DNA of 64,000 nucleotides, taken from NCBI RefSeq assembly GCF_947488465.1, contig NZ_CANKZA010000001.1, forward strand, positions 496,001 through 560,000, in the 5' to 3' direction. Source of the stretch: an uncultured Microbacterium sp. (GTDB lineage Bacteria > Actinomycetota > Actinomycetes > Actinomycetales > Microbacteriaceae). Both the position numbers and the translations under genes were made by a program. This document shows positions 1 to 11,351 of the stretch, piece after piece (position 1 is the first letter of the stretch; each line of letters begins with the position of its first letter). A model generated the notes under the pieces. That model saw only the letters and a list, made by a program, of their open reading frames with translations, did not search any database and was not told the DNA's origin.

Positions 1-1110
1 GATTCGACGACGGCCGCCGCTCGGCTGCGTGACTTCGTCGAGGCCCTGACGAACTGGTACATCCGGCGCTCGCGCGACCGGTTCTGGGTGGGGGTTTCGG
101 AAGACCCGGCATCCACCGAGGCGTTCGACACCCTGTACACGGTGCTCGAGACCCTGACCCGGGTTGCCGCGCCGCTGATCCCGTTGGTGTCCGAGCAGAT
201 CTGGCAAGGACTCACGGGCGGGCGCAGCGTCCACCTGCAGGACTGGCCGGATGCGGGCGTCTTCGCGCACGCGACCGACATCCGCTCTGCCATGGACACG
301 GTCCGGTCGGTCTCCAGCATCGCGAACGCGCTGCGCAAGAAGGAAGGCAAGCGCGTGCGCCTGCCGCTGCGGCGTCTGACCGTGGTCGTGCCGGATGCCG
401 CGGACCTCGCGCAGTTCGAAGGAATCCTCCGGGAGGAGCTGAACGTCAAGGCGGTCGAACTCGTCGCCCTCGCCGAGGGGACCGCGGCAGAGTACGGCAT
501 CACGCATCGCCTTGCCGTCAACGCTCGCACCGCCGGACCGCGCCTCGGCAAGCAGGTGCAGCAGGTCATCGCGGCAGCACGCGGTGGCGACTGGTCGGAA
601 GCGGATGGGATCGTGACCGCGGGCGGCGTTGCGCTGTCGCCGGGGGAGTACGACCTCGTGCTCGAAACGGCCGGGCGCCCCGAGGGTGAGGCGCTGGCCA
701 TCATCCCCGAGGGCGGTTTCGTCCTGCTCGACACGACGACCACCCCCGAACTGGAGGCGGAGGGGCTGGCGCGCGACATCATCCGGGCTGTGCAGGACAC
801 GCGCAAGGCAGCCGGCTTCGACGTGAGCGACCGCATCCACCTGCAGATGCTCTTCTCGAACGCGTCGGATGCCGACGCGGTGGCATCTGCATTCGGCGCG
901 GCAGACGTCGCAGGCGAGACGCTGGCGCTCCAGCACTCGCTGGCCGTCACGGGGCGCGATGTACAGCTTCCCGCCGACGCGCCCGCGGAGGTCTGGCATC
1001 CCGTTGCCTTCGGACAGGTTCCCGAGCACGTCGGTTACGTCGCGCCCGGTCAGTACGCGAACGAAGGCGGCATTCATGTCGCCGTGACACGGATCGGAGG
1101 CGGCGCATGA
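1..1110 (+). CDS. ileS: Isoleucyl-tRNA synthetase, C-terminal part (5' end outside window)
   Basis: Charges tRNA-Ile with isoleucine in the cytoplasm. The reading frame is open from base 1, and its first visible residues (DSTTAARLRDFVEALTNWY, then IRRSRDRFW) match the anticodon-binding region of class Ia IleRS. The rest, about 369 residues, is the anticodon-binding and C-terminal region typical of long, eukaryote-like IleRS proteins in Actinobacteria; the catalytic HIGH and KMSKS motifs lie outside the window. The stop codon overlaps the folC start by 4 bp (ATGA), so the two are probably co-translated. Identity rests on the LTNWYIRRSRDRFW signature and on gene order. Confidence 0.93.
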   Translation, partial: DSTTAAARLRDFVEALTNWYIRRSRDRFWVGVSEDPASTEAFDTLYTVLETLTRVAAPLIPLVSEQIWQGLTGGRSVHLQDWPDAGVFAHATDIRSAMDTVRSVSSIANALRKKEGKRVRLPLRRLTVVVPDAADLAQFEGILREELNVKAVELVALAEGTAAEYGITHRLAVNARTAGPRLGKQVQQVIAAARGGDWSEADGIVTAGGVALSPGEYDLVLETAGRPEGEALAIIPEGGFVLLDTTTTPELEAEGLARDIIRAVQDTRKAAGFDVSDRIHLQMLFSNASDADAVASAFGAADVAGETLALQHSLAVTGRDVQLPADAPAEVWHPVAFGQVPEHVGYVAPGQYANEGGIHVAVTRIGGGA

Positions 1111-2459
1111 GTGACCGTTCCAGAGCGGATGCCGTCTACTCGACACTGCTGACCCGGCAGGGCGAGCAGTGGGTACAGCCCCGTGTCGAACGCACGCGAC
1201 GCGTGTTGGAACTCCTCGACGACCCGCAGCGGACCTATCGCGTCGTCCACGTGACCGGCACCAACGGCAAGACCTCGACGAGCCGGATCATCGAGTCGAT
1301 CATCCGCGCACACGGGCTGCGCACCGGGCTGTTCACGAGTCCGCACCTGGAACGCTTCACCGAGCGCATCATGATCGACGGTGAACCCATCGATGACGCC
1401 CTGGTGGCGGAGGCCTGGGACGAGATCTCACCGTTCATCGATCTCGTCGACGCGGAGCTGACCGCGGCCGGCGATGCGCCGCTGACGTTCTTCGAGCTGC
1501 TGACCGTGCTCGCCTTCGCCGCCTTCGCCGACGCACCGGTGGACGTCGCGGTGATCGAGGTCGGGATGGGCGGATCGTGGGACTCGACCAACGCCGCCGA
1601 CGGTGACGTCGCCGTCTTCGCGCCGATCAGCCTCGACCACCAGGACCGCCTCGGAGACACGATCGCGGAGATCGCCGGTGAGAAAGCGGGCATCATCAAG
1701 CAGGGCGCAGCGGTCGTCTCCGCGACGCAGTCGCCGGATGCCGAGCGCGTCCTGCGCGCGGCGGCGCAGGGACGTGAAGCGACGATCGCGGTGGAGGACA
1801 GCGCCTTCGCCGTCACAGATGCGCAGCTGGCCGTCGGTGGCCAGATGGTCTCTGTCCGCGGCCTTGCGGGCACCTATGACGACCTGTACCTCCCGCTGTA
1901 CGGCGCGCACCAGGGTCACAACGCCGCGTTGGCGATCGCCGCGGTCGAGTCCCTCATCGGCGGGGGATCCCAGGCGATCGCGCCCGACATCCTCACCGAC
2001 GGCCTCGCGCAGGTCACCTCGCCCGGCCGGCTCCAGCTGATCGGTATCGCCCCGACCGTGTTGGTCGACAGCGCACACAATCCACACGGAGCGGAGGCGC
2101 TCGTGCGGGCACTGGGACAATCCTTCGACTTCGACGAATGGGGCATCGTCCTCGGGGTGTTCGGTGACAAGGACGTGGCGGGGATCGTCTCGCGCATCGC
2201 CCCGGCAGCGGCTCACGTGTTCGCGACGGCTCCTGACTCCGAACGCGCCGCGGAAGCGGATGAGGTCGCCGATCTGGTCGAACCGACCGGGATCGCCGTG
2301 ACGGTTCACCGCGATCTCGATGACGCGGCCGAGGCAGCCCGGGCGTGGGCCGCGGCCTCCGACCGCCGAGCCGTGGTCATCGCAGGGAGCGTCGTTTTGG
2401 CTGGCGAAGCGGTGCATCTCGCCGCTACGCAAGACTGGAAGGACGGGTGGCAGCCGTGA
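1107..2459 (+). CDS. folC: Bifunctional dihydrofolate/folylpolyglutamate synthase
   Basis: Adds glutamate to dihydropteroate and to reduced folates, retaining folate in the cell. The 450-residue length fits the family. A Mur-ligase-type P-loop GTNGKT lies at residues 51-56, the central domain carries the IEVGMGGSWDSTNA stretch, and the C-terminal Mur-ligase domain has DSAHNPHGAEA. The ATG start overlaps the ileS stop, and the stop overlaps the GTG start of the DUF4233 gene, giving a tight ileS-folC-DUF4233-ndk transcription unit. Nothing appears broken. Confidence 0.95.
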   Translation: MSDRSRADAVYSTLLTRQGEQWVQPRVERTRRVLELLDDPQRTYRVVHVTGTNGKTSTSRIIESIIRAHGLRTGLFTSPHLERFTERIMIDGEPIDDALVAEAWDEISPFIDLVDAELTAAGDAPLTFFELLTVLAFAAFADAPVDVAVIEVGMGGSWDSTNAADGDVAVFAPISLDHQDRLGDTIAEIAGEKAGIIKQGAAVVSATQSPDAERVLRAAAQGREATIAVEDSAFAVTDAQLAVGGQMVSVRGLAGTYDDLYLPLYGAHQGHNAALAIAAVESLIGGGSQAIAPDILTDGLAQVTSPGRLQLIGIAPTVLVDSAHNPHGAEALVRALGQSFDFDEWGIVLGVFGDKDVAGIVSRIAPAAAHVFATAPDSERAAEADEVADLVEPTGIAVTVHRDLDDAAEAARAWAAASDRRAVVIAGSVVLAGEAVHLAATQDWKDGWQP

Positions 2460-2854
2460 ACGCTCGCCCCGCTCGTCCCCGTCGCCCCCGCGGCGCCGAA
2501 GAGTCGCTCGCAGCGGTCGTCCTCGGGTTCGAGTCGATCATCGTCTTCCTCGGAGGGCTCGCTCTCTACGGTCTGAATCAGTTGCCGCCGGGGGTCGCGC
2601 CGTGGTGGGGGATCATCGCCGGCGCCGTCCTCGCCCTCCTCATGGTCGCGACGACCGGCGTACTGCGCCACCGCTGGGGGATCGCCCTCGGCTGGTTCTG
2701 GCAACTCATTCTCGCCCTGGGCGGGTTCCTCGTTCCGGCTCTCGCGGTCGTCGCGCTCATTTTCGGTGCGATGTACGCGTATGCAACGATCAAGGGCGGC
2801 GCGCTCGACCGTCGAAACGCCCAGCGCGCCGATCCCGCAACGAACGGAGACTGA
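2456..2854 (+). CDS. DUF4233 small membrane protein
   Basis: Encodes 132 residues from a GTG that overlaps the folC stop (GTGA). After a short Arg/Pro-rich cytoplasmic N-terminus there are three to four hydrophobic segments (around residues 14-38, 45-70 and 75-110). Actinobacteria regularly keep a DUF4233 protein between folC and ndk, and the size and topology fit. Its function is unknown. Translational coupling to folC suggests a matched expression level, nothing more. An upstream extension is possible but would lie wholly inside folC. Confidence 0.8.
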   Translation: MNARPARPRRPRGAEESLAAVVLGFESIIVFLGGLALYGLNQLPPGVAPWWGIIAGAVLALLMVATTGVLRHRWGIALGWFWQLILALGGFLVPALAVVALIFGAMYAYATIKGGALDRRNAQRADPATNGD

Positions 2855-2855
2855 C

Positions 2856-3269
2856 ATGCCCACGGAAGAAACCCTCGTCCTTGTGAAGCCGGACGGTGTT
2901 GCCCGCGGCCTGACCGGTGCGATTCTGCACCGCATCGAAGCGAAGGGCTACGCGCTCGTCGACATCAAGCTCGTCGAGCCCGATCGCGACCTGTTGGAGC
3001 AGCACTACGCGGAACACGCCGGGAAGCCGTTCTACGAGCCACTCCTGGACTTCATGCTCTCCGGTCCTTCGGTCGCGATCCGTCTGGCCGGCAACCGCGT
3101 GATCGAAGGCTTCCGTTCGCTCGCGGGGACGACCGATCCCACGACGGCGTCGCCCGGAACGATCCGCGGCGACTTCGGTCGCGACTGGGGTCTGAAGGTT
3201 CAGCAGAACCTGGTCCACGGCAGCGACAGTCCCGAGTCGGCCGCCCGCGAACTCGCCATCTGGTTCTGA
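2856..3269 (+). CDS. ndk: Nucleoside diphosphate kinase
   Basis: Transfers the gamma phosphate from ATP to NDPs through a phospho-histidine, balancing NTP and dNTP pools. The 137 residues match the family length. The start is the ATG directly after the DUF4233 stop, giving MPTEETLVLVKPDGVARG, the canonical N-terminus. The catalytic histidine is H121 in NLVHGSDS. It is the last gene of the ileS-folC unit. The next gene is convergent on the other strand. Confidence 0.97.
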   Translation: MPTEETLVLVKPDGVARGLTGAILHRIEAKGYALVDIKLVEPDRDLLEQHYAEHAGKPFYEPLLDFMLSGPSVAIRLAGNRVIEGFRSLAGTTDPTTASPGTIRGDFGRDWGLKVQQNLVHGSDSPESAARELAIWF

Positions 3270-3302
3270 GCGCCGGCACCGGCGAGGAGCATCGGCACCC
3301 GG

Positions 3303-3917
3303 TCAGAAGATGATGTCGACGAGCTGAGGGATCGCGTCGAGTCGCACCTGCGCGAGCAGCAGCACGATTGCGTACGTCAGGATCGCCATCAACGGCACCC
3401 AGGCCGTGAGGGCGGCTCCCGCGGCGCGTACCCTCTGCGATCGCGACACGACGCCCGAGCGGAGGAGATGCACCCACACGGCGTAGAAGGTCGGGATGGT
3501 CACTACCCAGGTGACCATGCACCAGGGGCAGAGTGTGCCGAGCACGAAGACGCTCTGACCGATCAGCCACAGGACGAACCCGAACGCGAAGGTGATGCCC
3601 GCGGCGAAGGCCCACCAGAACCATCGGGCGAAGCGTGCGCCGGCCAGGATGGCCACTCCGACGACGATCGGTGCCACCCACCCGGTGAGCCCCAGAATCG
3701 GATTCGGAAATCCGAACACACTTCCCTGCGGAGAGTCGAGATTAGCCGAGCACTGCACGATCACGCTGAAGTCGCAGGACGCGGCATCGGTCGGGTTCAC
3801 CAGCTTGTCGAACTTCTCGATGGTCAACGCGAACGCCGCGATCCAGCCGATGAGTCCCGCGATCACCATCCACACGGCCAACGCGAGGGGACGAGCGGTG
3901 ACGGGGCGTGAAGGCAT
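3303..3917 (-). CDS. Vitamin K epoxide reductase (VKOR) family membrane protein
   Basis: Likely quinone-linked partner that re-oxidises an extracytoplasmic DsbA-like thiol oxidase during disulfide formation. The 204-residue protein, using the ATG at 3917 rather than an upstream in-frame start, has about five transmembrane helices. It keeps both VKOR cysteine pairs: C48 and C56 in the first loop, and the active-site CPWC at residues 131-134. No DsbA/thioredoxin partner lies next to it here. The role follows from the family; which protein it oxidises is not shown. Confidence 0.9.
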   Translation of the reverse strand: MPSRPVTARPLALAVWMVIAGLIGWIAAFALTIEKFDKLVNPTDAASCDFSVIVQCSANLDSPQGSVFGFPNPILGLTGWVAPIVVGVAILAGARFARWFWWAFAAGITFAFGFVLWLIGQSVFVLGTLCPWCMVTWVVTIPTFYAVWVHLLRSGVVSRSQRVRAAGAALTAWVPLMAILTYAIVLLLAQVRLDAIPQLVDIIF

Positions 3918-3991
3918 GGCGCGATTATCCCATCCGGACCGCGGGAACACCTGTGTACCTGGGCATGGGCGCAATCCCGAAGGGATAGTGC

Positions 3992-4199
3992 GATAATGAA
4001 CCGTGATGCCCCGCGGCCGCGCCGCGAACGAGCATCACCGAAGACTTCGGGCGATGAACGCCCTAGGCAGCACGAGCCTCAGCCCATGAGCAGGCTCATG
4101 TTGCAGACCTGATGAGTTCGCGGGCCCTCCGGACCGGAGCGGCACCGCCAGATTTTCGTAGGACGGCACGCGGAGCCGTCCCGCTAGGAGTAGCCAGAG
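3992..4199 (+). promoter_or_regulatory. Long structured 5' leader of rne
   Basis: About 200 nt precede the rne start. A GATAAT hexamer (3992-3997) is a plausible -10. The leader contains three hairpins: CATGAG/CTCATG (4085-4100), CTCC/GGAG (about 4127-4139), and GGACGG/CCGTCC (4161-4181), the last ending just before the Shine-Dalgarno (about 4185-4190). Autoregulation through a 5' leader is known for E. coli RNase E. Here that is only an inference from leader length and structure. Confidence 0.4.
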
Positions 4200-6527
4200 A
4201 TGGCCGATGAGCACAACGACCAGCCCACTCCGACCACCGATGACGCGCCTGCGCTGACCCCCGACATCACCGTGGCTGACGCGGAGATCGCCGCCGTGGT
4301 GGCGGAGGTCGCCGCCGTCGAGGGTGAGGCGTCGCCGCCCGCATCCGATGTGGCGACGGATGCTGCCGACACGGCGTCGGATGTCGCCGCGCCTGCGCCG
4401 GCAGAGACCTCGCCGTCTGAGCCCGTGGGGGAGTCGGCAGCTTCCGAGCCCGCCGCGGTCGACGAGCCGACCGAAGGGCAGCCGGTCACGGCGGTGTCGC
4501 TGGGCCTCCTTCCCGAGACCTTCGTGTCGGCCGTGTCGACGCAGTTGTTCTTCCACGCCCCGCCCGCGCTTCCGGCGCCGGTGCGCGTGAACGATCGCGA
4601 CGAGGATGTGCCCGAGTCGTCCGCGAGCGCGCGCCGCCGCACGCGCCGCCGCACCGGCGGCGCATCGGGCGATGCCGACGACGCTCCCGCACAGCAGCAG
4701 CCCGCGCAGCAGCCCAACCCGCCGCGGCGCCGTGCGGTGGAACTCATCACCGAACCGCAGCGCATCAAGGGGTCGACCCGCCTGGAGGCGAAGAAGCAGC
4801 GTCGTCGCGATGGTCGCGAGGCTGGCCGGCGACGGACGGTCGTCACCGAAGCCGAGTTCCTCGCCCGCCGCGAAGCGGTCGATCGCGACATGATCGTCCG
4901 GTCGAAAAATGGACGCATCCAGATCGCTGTCCTCGAAGACAACGTGCTCGTGGAGCACTATGTCGCACGCAGCCAGGAATCGTCGCTCATCGGCAACGTC
5001 TACCTGGGGCGCGTGCAGAACGTCCTGCCGAGTATGGAAGCCGCCTTCGTCGACATCGGCCGGGGGCGCAATGCTGTGCTCTACTCCGGTGAGGTCGACT
5101 GGGATGCCGTCGAGACCGGCAACCAGCCGCGCCGCATCGAACTGGCGCTCAAGTCGGGGGACCGCGTCCTCGTTCAGGTGACGAAGGACCCGGTCGGGCA
5201 CAAGGGTGCGCGCCTGACGAGTCAGATCTCCCTGCCGGGTCGGTACCTCGTGTACGTGCCCGGTGGCGCCATGAACGGCATCTCCCGGAAGCTCCCGGAC
5301 ACGGAGCGCGCACGCCTCAAGCGGATCCTCAAGGAGGTCCTCCCCGAGTCGAGCGGTGTCATCGTCCGCACGGCTGCCGAGGGGGCGACAGAGGACCAGC
5401 TCACTCGCGATGTGCAGCGCTTGACGGCGCAGTGGGAGCACATCTCGAGTCAGGTCGAGTCGATCCAGGCCCCGGCTCTGCTGCACGCTGAGCCCGACCT
5501 GCTCGTGAAGATCGTTCGTGATGTCTTCAACGAGGACTTCCGGAAGATGCTCATCCAAGGCGAGGATGCGCACCAGACGATCACCGCGTACCTCGCCGGC
5601 GTCGCCCCGGACCTGCTCGAACGCATCGAGAAGTACGAGGACGAGCAAGACCCCTTCGACCGCTTCCGCGTGAGCGAGCAGATCGAAAAGGCGCTCGACC
5701 GCAAGGTCTGGCTGCCGTCTGGCGGGTCACTCGTGATCGACCGCACCGAGGCGATGACGGTCGTCGACGTCAACACCGGCAAGTTCGTCGGGACCGGCGG
5801 CAACCTCGAAGAGACCGTCACGAAGAACAACCTCGAAGCGGCCGAGGAGATCGTCCGTCAGCTCCGACTCCGCGACATCGGCGGGATCATCGTCGTCGAC
5901 TTCATCGACATGGTGCTCGAGTCGAACCGGGATCTCGTGTTGCGCCGCGTGGTGGAATGCCTGAGCCGCGACCGCACGAAGCATCAGGTCGCGGAGGTGA
6001 CCTCGCTCGGCCTCGTGCAGATGACGCGAAAGAAGCTCGGCCTGGGGCTCCTGGAGACCTTCAGCGAAGCGTGCGAGGTGTGCGCCGGCCGCGGTGTCAT
6101 CGTTCATCACGACCCGGTGGTCAAGCACCGCACGGGCCCGCAGGCCCAGCAGGGTGGGGGACGCCGTCCGCGACAGAACGCCCAGGCACCCACGACGGGT
6201 TCGACCGCGAACGGTGGGACCCACGTGATCACGGAGAGTGCCAAGTCGGCGCTCGCGCAGATCGCGGCATCCACCATCCACCCCGTGACGGAGGATGCTG
6301 TCGCCGAACCGATCGTCGAGATCGCCCCCGAGCGGCCCAAGAAGGTGCGCAAGAAGCGCGAACCGGCCGCCACCGAGAACCGGCCGCGGACGGAGAAGGA
6401 CGTGCTGCTCGACTCGGTACTGAGCGCTCTTCCCGAGCCGAAGGCTCCGGGCCAGGGGCGCGGACGTCGCCGTGTGACGACGGCGGCTCTCACCGGCACG
6501 CCCATCGCCACGGCGTCCGAGGACTGA
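4200..6527 (+). CDS. rne: Ribonuclease E/G family protein
   Basis: Endoribonuclease for mRNA decay and rRNA/tRNA maturation, probably the core of the RNA degradosome. Of 775 residues, about the first 230 are a disordered acidic Ala/Glu/Asp stretch followed by an Arg-rich patch. The S1 domain starts near residue 240. The DNase-I-like catalytic domain has metal-binding aspartates D523 (VVDVNTG) and D567 (VDFIDM), and the zinc-link is C625/C628 (CEVCAGRG). A basic tail follows. The disordered scaffold lies N-terminal to the core, as in other actinobacterial enzymes and unlike E. coli RNase E. It precedes rplU/rpmA/obgE, the usual order. Confidence 0.95.
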   Translation: MADEHNDQPTPTTDDAPALTPDITVADAEIAAVVAEVAAVEGEASPPASDVATDAADTASDVAAPAPAETSPSEPVGESAASEPAAVDEPTEGQPVTAVSLGLLPETFVSAVSTQLFFHAPPALPAPVRVNDRDEDVPESSASARRRTRRRTGGASGDADDAPAQQQPAQQPNPPRRRAVELITEPQRIKGSTRLEAKKQRRRDGREAGRRRTVVTEAEFLARREAVDRDMIVRSKNGRIQIAVLEDNVLVEHYVARSQESSLIGNVYLGRVQNVLPSMEAAFVDIGRGRNAVLYSGEVDWDAVETGNQPRRIELALKSGDRVLVQVTKDPVGHKGARLTSQISLPGRYLVYVPGGAMNGISRKLPDTERARLKRILKEVLPESSGVIVRTAAEGATEDQLTRDVQRLTAQWEHISSQVESIQAPALLHAEPDLLVKIVRDVFNEDFRKMLIQGEDAHQTITAYLAGVAPDLLERIEKYEDEQDPFDRFRVSEQIEKALDRKVWLPSGGSLVIDRTEAMTVVDVNTGKFVGTGGNLEETVTKNNLEAAEEIVRQLRLRDIGGIIVVDFIDMVLESNRDLVLRRVVECLSRDRTKHQVAEVTSLGLVQMTRKKLGLGLLETFSEACEVCAGRGVIVHHDPVVKHRTGPQAQQGGGRRPRQNAQAPTTGSTANGGTHVITESAKSALAQIAASTIHPVTEDAVAEPIVEIAPERPKKVRKKREPAATENRPRTEKDVLLDSVLSALPEPKAPGQGRGRRRVTTAALTGTPIATASED

Positions 6528-6534
6528 GTGGGCT

Positions 6535-6807
6535 TCAGCGGGCGCGGCGCTCACGCGCGGTGACCCGCAGCCCCGAGGCGATGAGCCGGCGCACGAGATC
6601 GTGCCCGGTGACGTGTTCGGCACCGCCTGCGATCAGCCGTGGCACCGCGTCGTCGGGCACGTCGTAGTGGTCGAGGTCGAAAGCGCGGCGGGGGATGCCG
6701 TGCGTTTCGGCGAACGCATGCAGCTCGTCAAGGTCGTGGTCGCTGACGAGATGGGCCCACAATCTGCCATGTGCGGGCCAGCGTGCGTCGTCGATGAGAA
6801 TGGCCAT
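6535..6807 (-). CDS. DUF4031 domain protein
   Basis: A 90-residue cytoplasmic protein starting MAILIDDARWPAHGRLWAHL, the typical DUF4031 N-terminus, with further conserved HLVSDHDLDELHAFA and DLDHYDVPD stretches. The function is unknown. It sits convergent to rne with its stop about 8 bp from the rne stop. Its own promoter appears to be a TAGGAT hexamer (complement of 6816-6821), 8 nt before the ATG, so the mRNA may carry almost no leader. Confidence 0.8.
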   Translation of the reverse strand: MAILIDDARWPAHGRLWAHLVSDHDLDELHAFAETHGIPRRAFDLDHYDVPDDAVPRLIAGGAEHVTGHDLVRRLIASGLRVTARERRAR

Positions 6808-6852
6808 GTCGGCTCATCCTAGAGCGCGCCGCGACACGCCAGGCGGGTGCTT

Positions 6853-6998
6853 TTGCCCGATTGCCCAGCATCCGGTAAAGTAGACCCTTGGTGCGCCGTG
6901 TACCCCTCTGTACCGTTGAGTCGAGGGCCGCACCAAGACTTCCCAGTCTCACAAAGACAATCGGAGCCGTGCGCTCCAACAGAAGAAACAGGTGTGAA
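6853..6998 (+). promoter_or_regulatory. Promoter and structured leader of rplU-rpmA
   Basis: A possible promoter is TTGCCC (6853-6858), 17 bp, TAAAGT (6876-6881). The inferred transcript then folds into a stem joining GTGCG (6891) to CGCAC (6929-6933), with an inner GTAC/GTAC pair, and a second hairpin AGACT-TCCC-AGTCT (6936-6949). Ribosomal protein operons often carry such leaders for autoregulation, but this one is not assigned to a known family. Confidence 0.45.
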
Positions 6999-7307
6999 GT
7001 GGTTTACGCAGTTGTGCGCGCCGGTGGCCGTCAGGAAAAGGTTGAGGTCGGCACCATCGTCGTCCTCGACCGTCAGAAGGCGAAGGTCGGCGAGAAGCTC
7101 GAGCTGTCCGCCGTTCTGCTCGTCGACGGCGACGCCGTCACGACGGATGCCGACAAGCTCGCCAAGGTCACCGTGACCGCCGAGGTTCTCGGCGAGGAGC
7201 GCGGCCCGAAGATCGTCATTCAGAAGTTCAAGAACAAGACCGGCTACAAGAAGCGCCAGGGGCACCGTCAGGACCTCACGCGCGTCAAGATCACCGGCAT
7301 CAAGTAA
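6999..7307 (+). CDS. rplU: 50S ribosomal protein L21
   Basis: Component of the large ribosomal subunit. The GTG at 6999 gives [15 protein letters not shown], the standard L21 N-terminus, and 102 residues, the normal size. An upstream in-frame start would add unrelated residues and was rejected. The C-terminal [15 protein letters not shown] stretch matches L21. It is followed by rpmA 18 bp later. The pair is co-transcribed and ends at a strong hairpin before obgE. Confidence 0.97.
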   Translation: MVYAVVRAGGRQEKVEVGTIVVLDRQKAKVGEKLELSAVLLVDGDAVTTDADKLAKVTVTAEVLGEERGPKIVIQKFKNKTGYKKRQGHRQDLTRVKITGIK

Positions 7308-7325
7308 GTCTCGGGAGACGTAGAG

Positions 7326-7589
7326 ATGGCACACAAAAAGGGCGCAAGCTCCACCCGTAACGGTCGTGATTCCAACGCTCAGCGCCTCGGCGTGAAGCGC
7401 TTCGGCGGCCAGAAGGTCCTCGCCGGCGAGATCATCGTCCGCCAGCGCGGCACGCACTTCCACCCCGGCGCGAACGTCGGCCGTGGTGGCGACGACACGC
7501 TGTTCGCCCTCGAGGCCGGCGCAGTCGAGTTCGGCCAGAAGGGCGGCCGCAAGGTCGTCAACATCGTGTCGCTGGTTGCGGCCGAGTAA
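7326..7589 (+). CDS. rpmA: 50S ribosomal protein L27
   Basis: Large-subunit protein whose N-terminus reaches towards the peptidyl transferase centre. The 87 residues begin [20 protein letters not shown], matching L27 without the cleavable N-terminal extension found in Firmicutes. GGCGDD-type core residues follow. The ribosome binding site is GGGAGACGTAGAG just upstream. It is directly downstream of rplU and upstream of the intrinsic terminator at 7610. Confidence 0.97.
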   Translation: MAHKKGASSTRNGRDSNAQRLGVKRFGGQKVLAGEIIVRQRGTHFHPGANVGRGGDDTLFALEAGAVEFGQKGGRKVVNIVSLVAAE

Positions 7590-7609
7590 CGCACACACAA
7601 TCCTGTGAT

Positions 7610-10009
<2,400 letters not shown>

Positions 10010-10013
<4 letters not shown>

Positions 10014-10043
10014 CCGGCGCGTCGTGCTCGGTAGACTGGCGGG
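10010..10043 (+). promoter_or_regulatory. Leaderless-type promoter of proA
   Basis: CTGACC (10010-10015), a 16-bp spacer, then TAGACT (10032-10037), which lies exactly 6 nt before the proA ATG. Transcription would start at or next to the A of the start codon. Confidence 0.6.
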
Positions 10044-11312
10044 ATGACCTCGACCGCCACGATCGCCGCCACCGCGCAGGAGCGCCTCGTTCTCGCGAAG
10101 GAGGCGTCGCGTCAGGTCGCACTGCTTACGGATGACGCCAAGGCCAGTGCGCTCCGCGGCATCGCCGACGCGGTCGCCGATGCCGCTGACCGGATCATCG
10201 CTGCCAACGCGGAAGATCTCGACCGTGGGCGCGCGAACGCCATCTCAGACGGACTTGTCGACCGGCTCCGCCTCGATCTGCCGCGCGTGCAGGCTCTCGC
10301 CGCCGCGGTGCGCGACGTCGCGGACCTTCCCGACCCGGTGGGCCGGGTGCTCGACGAGCGGACGCTGACGAACGGCGTGCGTCTGCAGAAAGTCGCGGTG
10401 CCGTTCGGCGTCATCGGTTCGATCTACGAGGCACGGCCGAACGTCACGGTGGACATTGCGGCTCTGGCGCTACGATCCGGCAACGCCGTGGTCCTCCGCG
10501 GAGGTACCGCTGCGCAGAGCACGAACGCCGCGCTCGTCGAGGTGATGCGGGCGGCGCTCGATGCGCAGGGAATCGATCCCGAGGCGATCCAGACCGTCGA
10601 CGACTTCGGCCGCGACGGCGCGCACGCGCTCATGCAGGCGCGGGGGCTCGTGGACGTCCTCGTGCCGCGCGGCAGCGCCGAGCTCATCGAGACGGTCGTC
10701 ACGCAGTCCTCGGTCCCGGTGATCGAGACCGGTGCCGGTGTCGTGCACATCGTCCTCGACGAGTCCGCACCGCTGGAGTGGGCCGAACAGATCGTCGTCA
10801 ACGCCAAGGCTCAGCGCCCGAGCGTCTGCAACGCGGTCGAGACCGTCCTCATCCTCCGCGGCGGCGCCGAGCGCCTCATTCCGCCGGTGTCAGCCGCGCT
10901 CCAGGCTGCGGGAGTGACGATCCATGGCGACGAAGAAGTGCGTGTCTTCATTCCCGAGGCTGTCCCCACGACCGACGCGGACTGGGCGACAGAGCACATG
11001 AGTCTCGATGTGTCGCTCCGGATCGTCGACGATCTGGATGCCGCGCTCGCCCACATTCGGCAATACTCCACCCACCACACCGAGTCGATCATCACGACAG
11101 ATGAGGCGAACGCCGAGCGTTTCCTCGCCGAAGTGGACTCCGCCGTCGTCATGGCGAATGCATCCACCCGTTTCACCGATGGAGGCGAGTTCGGTTTCGG
11201 CGCCGAAGTCGGCATCTCGACGCAGAAGCTGCACGCGCGTGGTCCGATGGGTCTCCCTGAACTGACGAGCACGAAATGGCTCGCTCGTGGCGCCGGGCAG
11301 ATTCGTCCCTGA
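10044..11312 (+). CDS. proA: Gamma-glutamyl phosphate reductase
   Basis: Second step of proline synthesis: NADPH-dependent reduction of gamma-glutamyl phosphate to glutamate semialdehyde. The 422 residues match the ALDH-like family. The visible motifs are GVIGSIYEARPNVTVD, the catalytic region RPSVCNAVETVLI with its cysteine, and a C-terminal FTDGGEFGFGAEVGIST. It sits downstream of proB, with a likely leaderless promoter in between. No Shine-Dalgarno is visible at the start. Confidence 0.97.
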   Translation: MTSTATIAATAQERLVLAKEASRQVALLTDDAKASALRGIADAVADAADRIIAANAEDLDRGRANAISDGLVDRLRLDLPRVQALAAAVRDVADLPDPVGRVLDERTLTNGVRLQKVAVPFGVIGSIYEARPNVTVDIAALALRSGNAVVLRGGTAAQSTNAALVEVMRAALDAQGIDPEAIQTVDDFGRDGAHALMQARGLVDVLVPRGSAELIETVVTQSSVPVIETGAGVVHIVLDESAPLEWAEQIVVNAKAQRPSVCNAVETVLILRGGAERLIPPVSAALQAAGVTIHGDEEVRVFIPEAVPTTDADWATEHMSLDVSLRIVDDLDAALAHIRQYSTHHTESIITTDEANAERFLAEVDSAVVMANASTRFTDGGEFGFGAEVGISTQKLHARGPMGLPELTSTKWLARGAGQIRP

Positions 11313-11351
11313 CCGCCTAAGCTGGATGAACCCGACCCGAACGGAGTACGA

